A stretch of 64,000 bases of DNA from NCBI RefSeq assembly GCF_020882245.1, contig NC_083597.1, positions 86,034,152-86,098,151 on the forward strand. Direction: 5' to 3'. This DNA is from Rhopalosiphum padi. Taxonomy: Eukaryota > Arthropoda > Insecta > Hemiptera > Aphididae. Position 1 is the stretch's first letter. Every line of letters starts with the position of its first letter. Positions 1 to 13,100 of this stretch are shown piece after piece. A program made the position numbers and the translations under genes. Under the pieces are notes generated by a model. The model saw only the letters and a list, made by a program, of their open reading frames with translations, had not been told where the DNA came from and searched no databases.

Positions 1-2990
1 CCCGAGCGATAGGTATCTATACCTACATAATTTTTTATGATTGAAAGGGTTTTGACTATCAATACAAATATGATACCTGAATCGGCTGTATCTATGTATG
101 AATTAAAATTTGCCGACCCTTGACTGCTTAGACGCTCGACTAGCGCCCGCGGCCCAAAATCACGTTGCCCGCGGGCCATGGGTTAGGAACGGCTGATATA
201 GACATATAGTGAATATATATTATAAATAGTAATTTATTTATACATTTTTAATAACTACATTATAATATCATACAAGTTCATTGTTAAAATACTTGGTATT
301 GGAAACTTAGAACCAAAAATATTTTTTTACACAAACTATAATGATCTGTATTTAGGTACGGAAAAAAATCACCATGTTTCACGTTCTTCAGTTATAGGGT
401 GCATGTAGCATGTTTATTTAAATAATGATAACAAAAAAATAAAAAATATATTAAATATAAAAAAAAATTACTCCAGAGTTCTCAGAAGTAACAATAATTG
501 ATGTATATGCATAATTATATTCTAAGAAATCTACAGGTTCCACTTCTTTCTTAAGTCATATAAGTGCAGAACTACAGCCATTGTCTATAGAGAGTAGAAA
601 CCAAAGCCTCGACTTGTTCTAACATAATTTTTATCAATATCATTAGTAGCCTAGTATTAATTTGTTTGTTTTCGTTAAAAATAATAAATAAATAGGTATA
701 TATAAGTATAATATTATGCAGATTTAAAGTAAATTAATAAAAAACACAACTAAACTAGGTACAACTACATTAACGTCAACATATGAAGTTAATTTTGAAA
801 TACTCATATATTAGTATATTTTTATCATATAATGATAAACGTTAACAACCTATGTGCCTATAAAAAAATATAATTAGGTTTATTTTTATCTATTATAATT
901 TTCTAAAATCATTATAATATTATATTTGATTTTCGCAAATTTGATATACAATAAAGGGGCGTTATCCGTTATATATTTTATAATATTATTTTAGCTCTGT
1001 ATGGATGTTGAAACAATTATTGAAGTAGCGATCACCTACTCAATGTCTACATTCCATCTGTACACACAGACAATAAATATATACATATTGACGTTTGACA
1101 AACATGCAATACAATTAAAACAAATCAAATTCTCAATACACGATCCAAAACCTCGAACTAGGTAGGTACTTATAGATACGTTGCCTGAACGGTCAACAAT
1201 TCCTATACTAACTATTAAGTCTTCATAGCAATTAATATTCACTTGTCTCACAAAAGACTAAAGAAAGCTATCTCACATTCTCGCTTATATTGTATTATTA
1301 TTTTTTCTGTTGGAATCGATGACATACAAATTAAACTTATTATATATGTATATTGTATATATTAGTAAAGCACTAAAGCATAAGTGGAAATAGTACTGTA
1401 CAGTTGAAAGTCGTAATACGATGAGTACCTACATAAACAGGGGCATCGTAAACTATTCGTGACGTTGGCCCTCGAATGTTTAAAATTCATTTCAAAAACC
1501 ATACTAGTAAATGTTGTTACACAAATTGTGTACATTTATAAATCAATATTTTATGTTACGGATACTGGCATCACGTTTTTGATATATTATTTGGTCTGTC
1601 GACTCAAAAACCACAACAGTAAATTTGTAAAAATTGTGTAAGCCGTAAGGTGTAACAATAAATTACTGATGTAGATTTCGAGCTAATTTTCAAACATACG
1701 CGTGCAAGCATCATGCAGCTCTGTTTTGATGAATTAATTGTAGACAATATGGAGTATTGGAGTATACCTATGTGGCTATGTGGCTATGTGAGCGGTGCGC
1801 TAAGCTTTACGAATGAAAATATAAAGATACAAAACATTTGTTGTCAAGTTAACATCCTATCTTTATTCCTTAAATAATCCATTTCATTTTCTCTACTTTC
1901 TTTTAATTTCCAAGTTCCAACTAAATAAAATTACCAACCGAGCTAGGTATATTTGTATATAATATAAACTTTTTCTTAAACCAACGTATCCAAATTATGG
2001 GGTTTTTTTAAAAATTTCAAGTATAACCATATCAAGCACTTTCTGCTATACAAAACTTTTTTAGTTATAACTTAAGTATCCTTTAACGATTTAAATTTTG
2101 GACGTTCTAATCATTCCTTAGTCCTTACACAATGATTTTTCCATTTTTCTTGTTTACAGTCTACGATGGTTATAAAAAAAATTTATTAAAGTTATAGATA
2201 TTTTTTCAATCGATTCAACACATTAATATTTAAAACTATTTAACTATATAAATCCTTTATAAAGTATTTGTGTCTCTAATAAATATACCCAGTAATGTCA
2301 GAAAAATATTAAATAGGTGGCGGTATTGGGATCTACTAATATTATATTCAAAATTATAATAATATAGTAATTAATAATTATATTATATTATTATAAATAA
2401 CTGTAAAACTGTCAAATTACCTTCACTGGAAACAACCAAATCTAAGATGTGGGTTTATATTTTGCTATAAATAATGTCAATTAGCATTGTTTGCAATCCC
2501 CTCTATCCTTATAAATCATAAGTTATAATATAATTAGATAATATAGGTATAATACTGCCCTATTGGCTATTGCAGTGGCCAGTTGCGTCTCTGGTCCCTG
2601 CTAGAGCTTAATTAATTGTCAGGTGGACAGTTATAAACTTTTAACAATTGAATATTGTTTATTTGGATAAACAAAAGTATAATCCTTGCAGATAATAAAA
2701 CGAATTTCAACAAAAGGCAAATGTATTATTTATATATAGGTACAGCTAATTTAAGTTCTTAATTTTTTTTTTTTATTATTTATTCAATTGGTTGGCAATC
2801 TTCATACAGTTAAATTAAATAATTGCATTAAAAAGGATAAAGAAACGAGTCGATTTATTATTATATTATAAACAGTACAAATATTATTTACATAGCCATA
2901 TATAGATAATAATATTGATCTGTACGCGTAAATAAAAATAAACGGCTTTCGGTCATTATCTGTATACTATATTCTATGCTCATGCCGCTC
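1..2990. other. AT-rich intergenic stretch, no gene seen
   Basis: No open frame here resembles a known protein, and the short ones have the composition expected of random AT-rich DNA. The only compositional anomaly is a GC-rich patch around 135-190, where a GCCCGCGG-type word recurs in nearly inverted form, possibly a transposon remnant. No tRNA-like cloverleaf or RNA gene was recognised. It is probably upstream sequence of the phosphatase gene that starts near 3.0 kb. Confidence 0.5.
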
Positions 2991-3715
2991 ACGTTACCGA
3001 CTATTGACGGTTTTGTTTGAATTCAGACGTGACTGCGCTATCTTTGGATGGATGGCCATTGTGCTGCTAGACCGCTAGGTAGCGTTGACGTCGGCATCGG
3101 TTGCGTGCAGTTGCCCGACAGGTGGCGACAGATTCGTCGGTGTTGTTGACGAGGGGCGCTGCGGGTTTCTCTGTAATTGGTATTTGTCGTGCGTCCATAT
3201 TCCGTTTCTCACCGTGTCCATGTTTTTGTCATCCCATTGACGCATTCACTACATTTCAGCGATCAACAGTTCCACTACGACTGTGTGCGCAAGGCGAACG
3301 TTTCGGCCGCCGCGCTCCTTGTGATCATCACCGCCGCCGATTTATCAGCGTTATATTTTACCATAACATGTTGTATTAGTGTGAATAGTGTGATTTAAGA
3401 TTTTGTCGTTATCATTATCGTCGTTTTTTCGATTTAAATTTTATTCGTCGTTTTCGTAAATTATTGTGACGGTACCTATCTACTTAACTGTTTTAAAAAA
3501 AGTACATTTGAGTAATACTTCTCTATAACGATGATTCACGTAAACTCATGACCGCGTTCGTCGAAAACTACACTTGTTGTCTAGTACGCGGTAGTGCGGC
3601 ATAGTATTTAAAAAGTATTTCGACAATTTACCGAGTGTGTCGTGTGTCTACGGGATATCGATGTGGTGCGTCTAGAGATTGTATTTTTCGCAGTGGGCAC
3701 CCAGCAGTTTTCGAA
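2990..3715 (+). promoter_or_regulatory. Probable promoter and 5' leader of the MKP3-type phosphatase, with short upstream ORFs
   Basis: GC content rises sharply from about 2990, just ahead of the phosphatase start codon at 3716, and the stretch has no coding similarity of its own, so it most likely holds the core promoter and leader. At least three upstream ORFs precede the main ATG: 3531-3551 (6 codons), 3548-3604 (18 codons, overlapping the first) and 3661-3675 (4 codons). The main frame is open further upstream without an ATG, so 3716 is the first usable start in that frame. A small leader intron is possible (GT near 3180 to AG near 3260) but unproven. The transcription start was not located. 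Confidence 0.5.
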
Positions 3716-4112
3716 ATGCCTGCTGAAGATGATTCGTCCGTGTTGTCCAACATCTGCGTGGGCTGCGAATGGTTGGCCACTGAACTATCGTCCAGTAACA
3801 AGTGTCAGTTGCTCATACTGGACTGCCGTAGTTCTATGGACTTCTCAGAGTGTCACATCCGTGATGCGGTCAACTTCAGCATACCCACTATTATGCTAAG
3901 ACGGTTGGCCGCCGGTAAAATTGACTTGGCGTCTACAGTCAAGTGCACTGATCTCAGAGAGCAAATTGTCAATGCATATAAACAAAGTGCATTTGTGCTG
4001 TATGGTGATGAGTGTTTGGGTGATCGTAAGACTACTTCATCAGTATCAGATACAATGATTGTGTTGGCCAAGCGATTATTGAAGGATGGATGTAAGGTTC
4101 ATTGCCTGAACG
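3716..4112 (+). CDS. Mkp3: MKP3 exon 1: rhodanese-like, ERK-binding half
   Basis: Encodes residues 1-132 plus the first base of codon 133. It contains LILDCRSS (rhodanese strand and loop) and the basic LRRLAAGK segment that in DUSP6 docks on the ERK common-docking site. The donor CG|GTAAGA at 4113 is near-consensus, and the open frame beyond it (to 4144) is intron read-through. The start at 3716 is the first ATG in frame; upstream frame extension begins only with GTG. Confidence 0.92.
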
Positions 4113-7100
4113 GTAAGAATTTCTTAAGATTACATTTATGTTAGGTGTATAGCTATGCATTTTTTTATTATTATATAACTTGGTTCATATAGAGGTACCT
4201 TGATTATTATGAAATGTTTTTGTACTTCAACCTACATCTACCATAATGAATATTATTATGATTTTAAATATTTTATAGTTTTCATAATGATAACATTTGA
4301 GTTATTTCAAGTGATAATAATTAAGTAGGTAGTTTACGTATTAGCGATTGTACATTAATGATAATTCTTATCTGACTTGCCCTGTCAGTTAGGCAACCGA
4401 TTAATAGGTTTTTAAATTTAAAAAAATGTTTGGAGTATAATGAATTTAAAAAATACCATTCAAACTTGTTGAATATTTATCTACTAATGGTATTTATTTA
4501 CTAATGGTAAAAATGAATTTTTTTTTTGTTTTGTAAATTGCAGAATCCAGTAGGTTTCTATACTATTTAATTACTTACATAATACATAGTTTTTCAATCT
4601 CAAACTATTTTGAATGATTTATATTTATTTTATTATTTCAACCTAATATATTTAACTTTTATTGTGTATCTAACAGTTACTTATTAGGTAGAAGTCTACT
4701 TAGTATTACCTATTTTATCACATTTAACCTTTTGTTGTATAAGTAATGGATACTAATTATTGTCTCAACTAATTTGAATTTAATGAATCTACCAATAATA
4801 GATGTATGGTATTGCGGTATTGGTATGAAATCAAACTATAAATTACCTATAAAGGGTATTTAAATCAATTATCTATTATATTGTTTTTTTAATAATCCAT
4901 TAAATTGCAATTAGTTCAGTTAATGATGTGTATAATTTAGTAGGTGCGTAGATTTCTGGAATAATTTAATGAATTATTTACCTTTTATTTATTAATGAAT
5001 ATTATGTTCAAAAAGTTATAGTACATAAATTAGTTCATAAACTATTGTTCCTTTCAGGTTCTATAATAAAATAACTGTGACATTATGTAGTTTTTGAATT
5101 AATCTTTACTTATTTAAGTAATTAAAACATTTGAATAGGTTTCTTCCATTAATCTTAAAAAAATTATAACATTTTTAGTTGTATGGTAAAATAATTAAGA
5201 AACCGTGTGGTTTTTTATGCAAAAGATAATAAAGTTATTTTTTGTTAAATTATTTTTATAATTTCTATGTATATTTACTTACCATTTAGACTTGGTTTTA
5301 TGTAACATCTTAGTGCTGTTCATTATTTAAAAATTCAAATTATTAACCATCAGACGAAACAGAATTATTTTTTAATCTTTATAATATTATGTTTGTATTT
5401 AAATTAGCTTAAGATTTTAAATCTTATTGAATTTGTTTATAAAGTTTTGGTATAATAATCATAATATGGTAGTATTTATCCCTATTATTCGCCTATATAT
5501 ACACAATATTTTATGTACCTATATATTGTAAATTGTCATTAATCAGGGTCTCCCAAATTGCTTATTATGCAAATGGAAGGGGTGACATAAAAATATAATT
5601 AATAAAATTGAAATGGTGAAACTTGTTATTTAGTTTACATAATAATTAGTTACTGTTTGATATTGATAATACTTGTTGCATTTATGTTTCTAGATAAATA
5701 GTTTCAATAAAAATAGTATATTCTTTTGTTTTTATCCTGTCTTATTGTGTTTATATATTTTAATATAATTTTTATTTTGTTTATGGGTGATATTCTCAAC
5801 TATTATTTAATAATTTGCTTGTTTAGTTACTTATTATAAACATTGTACATTATTTTTTTTATTCATTACTGGTAAAATGTAAATAATCGTTAATTACTAA
5901 TTGCATATATTATTTCAATTTTCATTTACTTTAAATTAATTATTTACTTATTTGATTTTCATCTTAAACTTGCCTGTATAATTTATTTCTATTTCATATC
6001 CAAATCAATGAATAATAATAAAGTGTAGGTATTTAATTGGCTTTCACTTTTCACCACGAGTTTTCTTACTTCTGCAATAATTGTTATCTAAAAATATTAT
6101 TTTTAGAAAGGGGAAATATTATTTCACAATATTTACCATAGCGCAAGTGGTTATAGTCAAGTCGATATTGTCGTGGTTTACAACTTATAATGCAATTTTT
6201 GTAACATATTTTTACTATACTAATTTCCTGGGCTAATACAAATTAGATATTAAAGTGTAATCCAATTATGTGTGTCCAAATAGAACTTATGTCCTGTGAA
6301 CTATGTTCACAACCGAATCCAGGGCGCATAGGTGAACGAATTTTGAATATCGATGTAATGATTACAATGCGATGGTTAGTCTTTTTTCGGTTTATCTCTA
6401 TCCTCTCCTGTCACCGCCATGCTAGCGATCCGAGTTAAGGAAGTCGGCTAATAATGTAGGAATGTCCATTTCGTCATTTGTACGTTACAACCGAATCCGA
6501 TTTATTACAAACCGGTATTGACCGAAAACTATGTTTGTTAACAATTCAGCGGAGCTCTCCTCCGACTGTAGGTGTGAACGCTTCCTACGTGTGTACACGA
6601 TCGGGCCGGTCATAAAGCTACGGTTACACACACTCAACGCACGCATAGGCGTCGGACCATGAATAAAGACATACATTTTGTGCGTAGCTGTATATTAGAA
6701 GATCATAATGAAAACAATTTTTTTCGGTACACTCCTCATACACACACGCACACTTATTATATATTATAATAATACGACCGGTGTTCATTCATATTTTAAT
6801 GAACGTCTTATTATTATTATTCATTCAATGGTTGCATCAGTTTTGTCGATCTTGCCTGTTGCTGGAAACCTTCACGGTCAACTACCACTCGGTCGGTACC
6901 CATCCTCGTTGTAGGTGTTGTGACCTAATCAAGGTCGTTGGCGCGACCGGTTAGATGGTGTATGCAGTACGTTCCGCAGGGTGCCGCCGAGAGGTACCTA
7001 CCTCCGGGAAATCATTTTCTTTTCTAATCTGTTCGATTTATTGATGATATTTGTCTCCAGTTTATGATCAACAAGGATAACAAACGTTTTGAATATCTTT

Positions 7101-10100
7101 CGGTGTCAATGTATACACTGATGTTATTCTTAAAAATGCAAAAAATAAAATAATAAATGTCTTTTTTCGAATTTTCTAGAGAAGAATAAAATAAATAATG
7201 CATGTACCTTAACTCCTAAGATGTTTTTATACACTGTGTCCACGTTTAAACAGAATGTAATGGACCAATAACTTGCTACTCTTTTTACCATTAGAAAGTT
7301 TATGGACTCCGAGTGTTTTACATTTTAAAAAGTGCCAGTAACTTTCGACTTTTTGTCTGCCCGTCAAAACATTAATGGAAAGTACTTATATTATTTATAT
7401 TTCGTTCGACTTTTTCGTAAAACTCGTTCTGTTACCTGTAACCCCCACTCGAACGTGAATTGTATTCTTCTGTTGTGTCATTTATTATTTTATCATGAAC
7501 TTGCACTTGGCTATATTATTATATCACACTTTGGTCTTTCTTTATCGTAGCATTTTCAATAATTGTTGTGATAGTATATAATATGTCTTGTTTGTCGATA
7601 ATACACGCGTTGATTTTGTTTGGTTTAATTTGGCGATAACTGATTGCTAATTGGTAATTACTAATTAGCATTTATGACTTAATATTGTAAAAATATTCAG
7701 CAATTCCAATCCGCTATATAATCAGTATAATAATTGTTATTAATTTACAATTTCAAAGTACTACTTTTTATTTATTCTAATCAGTTAAAAAAAATACTGT
7801 AATTATTTTTCGTTAAATAAATTACAGATGTTTTGGTCTGACTTAAATATGAAATAATTATGTGTTTTTTACCAATCTAATATATGTAAAGTCGTAACAA
7901 CTTTTTTTATTAAATATCTGAGTTTAATATTTATAAAACATTATAGATACGATTATTTGTGTGTGTTTTTGGTTGTTATAGGTGTAGTGTTAACCTCGAT
8001 TTTAACTTCAGCTTAGTAGAGTAAATTAATTACTAGATGTTACATACTGTTCCTTTGACAAATATTAAAAATTGAACATTAATTTAAAAATAAAATAATA
8101 TTTATATTCATTGAACGAATTATCATATACTGCACAGTGCACACTATTGCTTTGGTAAATTAACAACTGATTATTGATGTTTGGCATAATCTATTATCTA
8201 TGGAAAAAAAAATAGGTACTTGTTATTCAAGTTGTCTGAAATTTGATTAATAATATTCAAAATAAACTTTTATCACACATTTTTATATAACTGTCAATTG
8301 AATTGCTTTTCACTTTCGCTCATATTTTTTACTCAACTCACTTCCATTGAACTGTATTCACTCAATATAAATATGTGAATACAATTATGCAAGCAAATCC
8401 AGCCCATAGTTGAAAATTTTAAAATAAATATTAATTTTATCCCGTTTGACGAGATTGAACAATAGTTCAACTCGTGAATACCGTTATACGATATGCCACA
8501 TGATTTCGTGGGTGGAAATGAAGGTAGGTTTTTGTTTAATGCGATATGCAAAACCAGACAGCAATACGCCCGTCTAGTTGGTGTATTGTATTTGTATAAT
8601 ACATCTATAGTATCTAATTATGAAAGAGTAGACGTATTCCTGCAATATTTATTTTCGTGAATATTATGTATATTCAACTATGATGGGTATACTAACTATT
8701 GATTGTCAATAAATATCAGTTGCATTTTCTTTCCAAAGGAAAGTGTACATTTACTATTAAACTAAAGCGTATTTGCCTAAAGATTATTTTCATATTCCTC
8801 AAAATAGGATGATGATTCCTGATCCTTTGATAAGTGAGGTAGTTGTAATGTGATGGTACCTTTTATATATTTATTATTTTGATTCTGAAAGACTATGATG
8901 TATTACGATACTGTAATGTCTGTAATAGCACACGAGGTAATGAAAATGTAGGAGTTAAAAAGTTTCTAGCTATTCTTGGTCTCAAAATTAATTAATTTAA
9001 TACTGTATACATAATTCTAATTTATTGATAGCTATGGTATAAATTGACAGAATATTACAATATGATTATTTTATTCCAACAGTCCTTATTCGTATTCCGT
9101 CATAATTTATAACTTTATAAGTGAATTGCACTGCTGTTGCTGGTATTTCTTATTTTCTATGCTCATTAAAATAAGGGTTGCCACAAAAACGTTTTATATT
9201 ATTACCAAAAATCGTTCGTGGTTTGTATATATTTTATCGTAACCACTGTGGACAGATGATTATTATACCGAGCGTTGGATAAAACGCGATCAACAGGAAG
9301 TCTTATTATTATTATTTTAAGTATTTTCTCATCGTGCACAATTGGCATAGTCACGACGACGTCGGACCGAGAGTACCGGAAACGGCGCGGCGACGGCGGA
9401 GTTGCCTCATCGGGGCTTGTCCCGCTCCCGTCTCGTTGGCGTGTTTTTATCATTCATCCGTCCTGTTTGCGTGCGTGTGCGCGTGGTGCCGCCGCCGCTC
9501 TCAATGGAAATGTCTTGCCCGCCGCCCCCTCATATGGCCGTGTAAGGTTTCCGGCGCGCGCTTAATGAAAACATTATTTTATACATATATATCATATACT
9601 GAGTAAAACGATTCGCGTGGGACTACGGCGGGCCGGTATACAGTTTATTTTTTCTTATGATTTTTTCCGTTCTGTTTCTATATAGTGTATTCTACTATAC
9701 CTACACTCTACACTCATCGTAAAACAACATATTATACTATGGAAAAAAAACATACCTACGCGCGCACGTGTTTCGATTTTGCAAAACGATAATAGTGTAA
9801 GATAAAAAAATCACCGCTGCTAATATTATTACCTGTTTATTATTTACGTAATTTGTGATTGGCGCACGTGGGGGCCACGGATGCCTTATTTATATGATAT
9901 ATCGCAAGAGCTCAAAATTAATATATTATTAATTATTAAATTATATACAAACTTAAAATTGTATATAATATTATATTCCACTGTCGTCATCCACTTGGCC
10001 TAGGTACGAGGATGAATCGATTATCCTATCAAATTAATAAATTGGTCTGTACAATATTATAATATTATATAGTCCGGACTCTCAGACTGAGATCAGAGGC

Positions 10101-13100
10101 GGCGCTTCGCCAAATCGGGCTTGTTAACGGAACACAAAAAGGCGTACGCCAAATATAGACCATATTATATTTTATATTATATGCATCTTAATGTTTATTT
10201 ATATGTGTATGCGGTGACATTAAGTAGGCGGTAGTGATGGTGGCGGCGACAGTGACTGGTTTTTCAGGAGGCTGTGTGACAAGCGTTTATTAATAATTAC
10301 TGCTAATCAACTATTTTTTTATTTTTTGTCGTTCTGTGGTGTCTATTTCACCTTCAATTCCAAATTGTGTTTAAATGTTTATTTTTATATGTACCTACGT
10401 TTATTTTTTGATATTCAGTATGTCCCAAAAAGCCCGGTTACCTTATTAATAGCTTCGTGGTAAATCAATTATTTTAATGTTTTTTCATAATAGCTATCAA
10501 TAAAAAAATTTAATTTTATACAATTTTTTTTTTTAAATATTAACAAAACTAATATTTTATCGTTAAAAATAGAAAATATAGAAAAGTAAACTGTTATAGA
10601 ATTATGATATAACTGATAAGATATTAGATAATTATATTAGTTTTAAATTAATAAACTAATTTAAAACAGCATTGAAATTTTCAGTAGGTAATACATACAT
10701 TGATATATTTTTATGAACTTTTATAAATAATATCCACATTGTAGTTTGTTTTATCAACATTGTTGTTGATTTATTTAGACAATTTCGAATTCTTTTAGTT
10801 TTTGCTTATATAACTAATAAACTAACAAATATCAACAACTTAAACTTGTTACTTGGTAAATTTTTAATATTAAAAATAAAATTTTTTCAATCTGAATTTA
10901 CTTATCGATTTCAAAACCTGTGTTTAAATATATTTATTTACCTCAGAGATAATTTGGATGAATGGGACATACTCTGTATTCTGACTTCCCTAATTACTAT
11001 TTCAAGTAACTTTACCTAATTTGGCTATTTCGTTATTTCATAGGATTATTATTTATAATATACATTAAACAATATTTAATATGTTTATATGTGGTAGAAA
11101 TAAAACGACAGTTTTTGTTAAAAATTCGGTATTGTTGACATTGTAATACAAATATTATCGTTAATTTTTATTGTCTTAAATACTTCTTCGACTGTTCTAT
11201 AGAATAGTTTTATTTTTTTGAATGTGAGTTTTTTTGATTTGTTTGTGTTTAAAAAATTTTTATGCAACTATAATAATTTACTTCATAAACAAAAAATAAA
11301 ACCTGGCAACATTGCACTCAGTCGTAATACTATATCTTGCTGACAATATTTGCGAATAAATCTGCAGTTTTCTACGCAATGAATAAATAATCAAAATTCT
11401 CTCGGCGGGTCATTCGGACAACGTGTAGAAATGTTATGCAATGAGTATCCATATTCTATAGAGTATTGACTATAATATACATTAAATACCCATTATCGGT
11501 ACGAACGTGTATAATGTACACGTATATGTATCGGAGAATGTATACACATTTGACATTGCCACCGGACATAACTCAAACGATTTTAAATATGTTTTTTTCT
11601 TCATGAATTGCATTTACGTCATTCACAAGACATGCGCGCCAGTCTTTGGTTAATCAATGATAAACCGGAATCGTCAATCGGTCGTAGTAGTTGTGTAGCT
11701 GTATAATTATAGTAGTTTCCCACGCAAACAAGTCAAACAAACGGAAACCGCTCAGGATAGACATGATGCTTTTTAGTTTATACCCCCACGCACTTAAGGG
11801 TGGTACAATTACGGCTTATCCATTTTCACATTTTTCATTTAATATTGTTATTTAAAATTATAAAAATAGAGGGTATTTATTTGAGGAAGTTTATTTTTTT
11901 CTAACGGGCGAAAAGATCCAATTGAATAGCCGGAAAGAGCGCATGTTTTGTTTCACAACCAAACTGCCAGTATCCGGCGCGTGCGCACGCGTATGTGTAT
12001 ATCCTGCCGTGTGTTTTAAACTAAACCGGATGTACATTTCCGGCATTTAGGATCCGTTGCGCGCTTCCTTTTCAGCAGGAGGCCTTGGCGTGCAAAAACC
12101 AGTACCCCGGACACGCCTAGTCCGAAAATAAGTCGCCCGGTTTCCGTTTTCACTACTGCTGGGAATTCGAAAAACATACGACCTATTTTAAAAACATACG
12201 ACTCTGGTGCGGATTTCTCGCACTCTGCGTTCTATGAAGGATATCCGGTGGCGTGTCTATAAACACCCATTTTATATTTAGACACTTTGAATTATTTACC
12301 ATTTGCAGCGTCCAAAATATGTTTATGACATTAGATATGTTTTATTTTAATTTGTGTTGCTGTCAAATATCTACTGGAGACTAAGTAGTTGAGACGTAAG
12401 CATTCTGTATTATGCAAATCACGTATTTGTTACTATGTTATTGTTTGGATACCAGTAATCATCGTTATACTTACTCGTTTTTTTTAATATAATTAATTTA
12501 ACGGATTTAAATGTAAGTCTGATTAGAATTTTTTATTGTATGACAATACATTTATTTAGAATGCAATTAACGTTGATTATTCTGTTTAATTACTTATATG
12601 TATTATTGTGTAATAATAAGAGCTGCTCTACTTAAAGCAGTAATACTACTTTTAATACGTCAAAAAATGACCTATAGTTTATCTAATATATAGTTTAAAC
12701 TTTAAACTCCGCGTCACGGAACATCAAGTTAGATAATACCTTTATTTTATAAAAATGTTAAAATTATTAGCATTTTTATAGCACCAATCAATATGATCGT
12801 ATTTAAAAATTTTATTTTTATGTTGCCATTTAAGATGTGGCATTTTTGAAGTGAACATTTTTTTTGTGTAGTATAATTTGAATAATAAAATTTTAGAAGA
12901 TCTAGTATTTACATAAAAGTAATAGTACTCAGGAAGTTTATAAAATTATATTATTTATTTTATAAAAATTGGTAAAAATAATGTTTGGATTAGTTTCTGT
13001 TGGTTTCGTATTAATTATATCCATTATTAAATATACTATTATTCATTAAATAGTTTAATAATGTAAAATAAATATGTATTTATGTGAGTGTTATTAATAA

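Noticed and set aside
9202..9606. Overlapping open frames in the GC island of MKP3 intron 1
   Set aside because: Three overlapping frames on both strands cannot all be real, and none resembles a known protein. Kept only as a compositional island.
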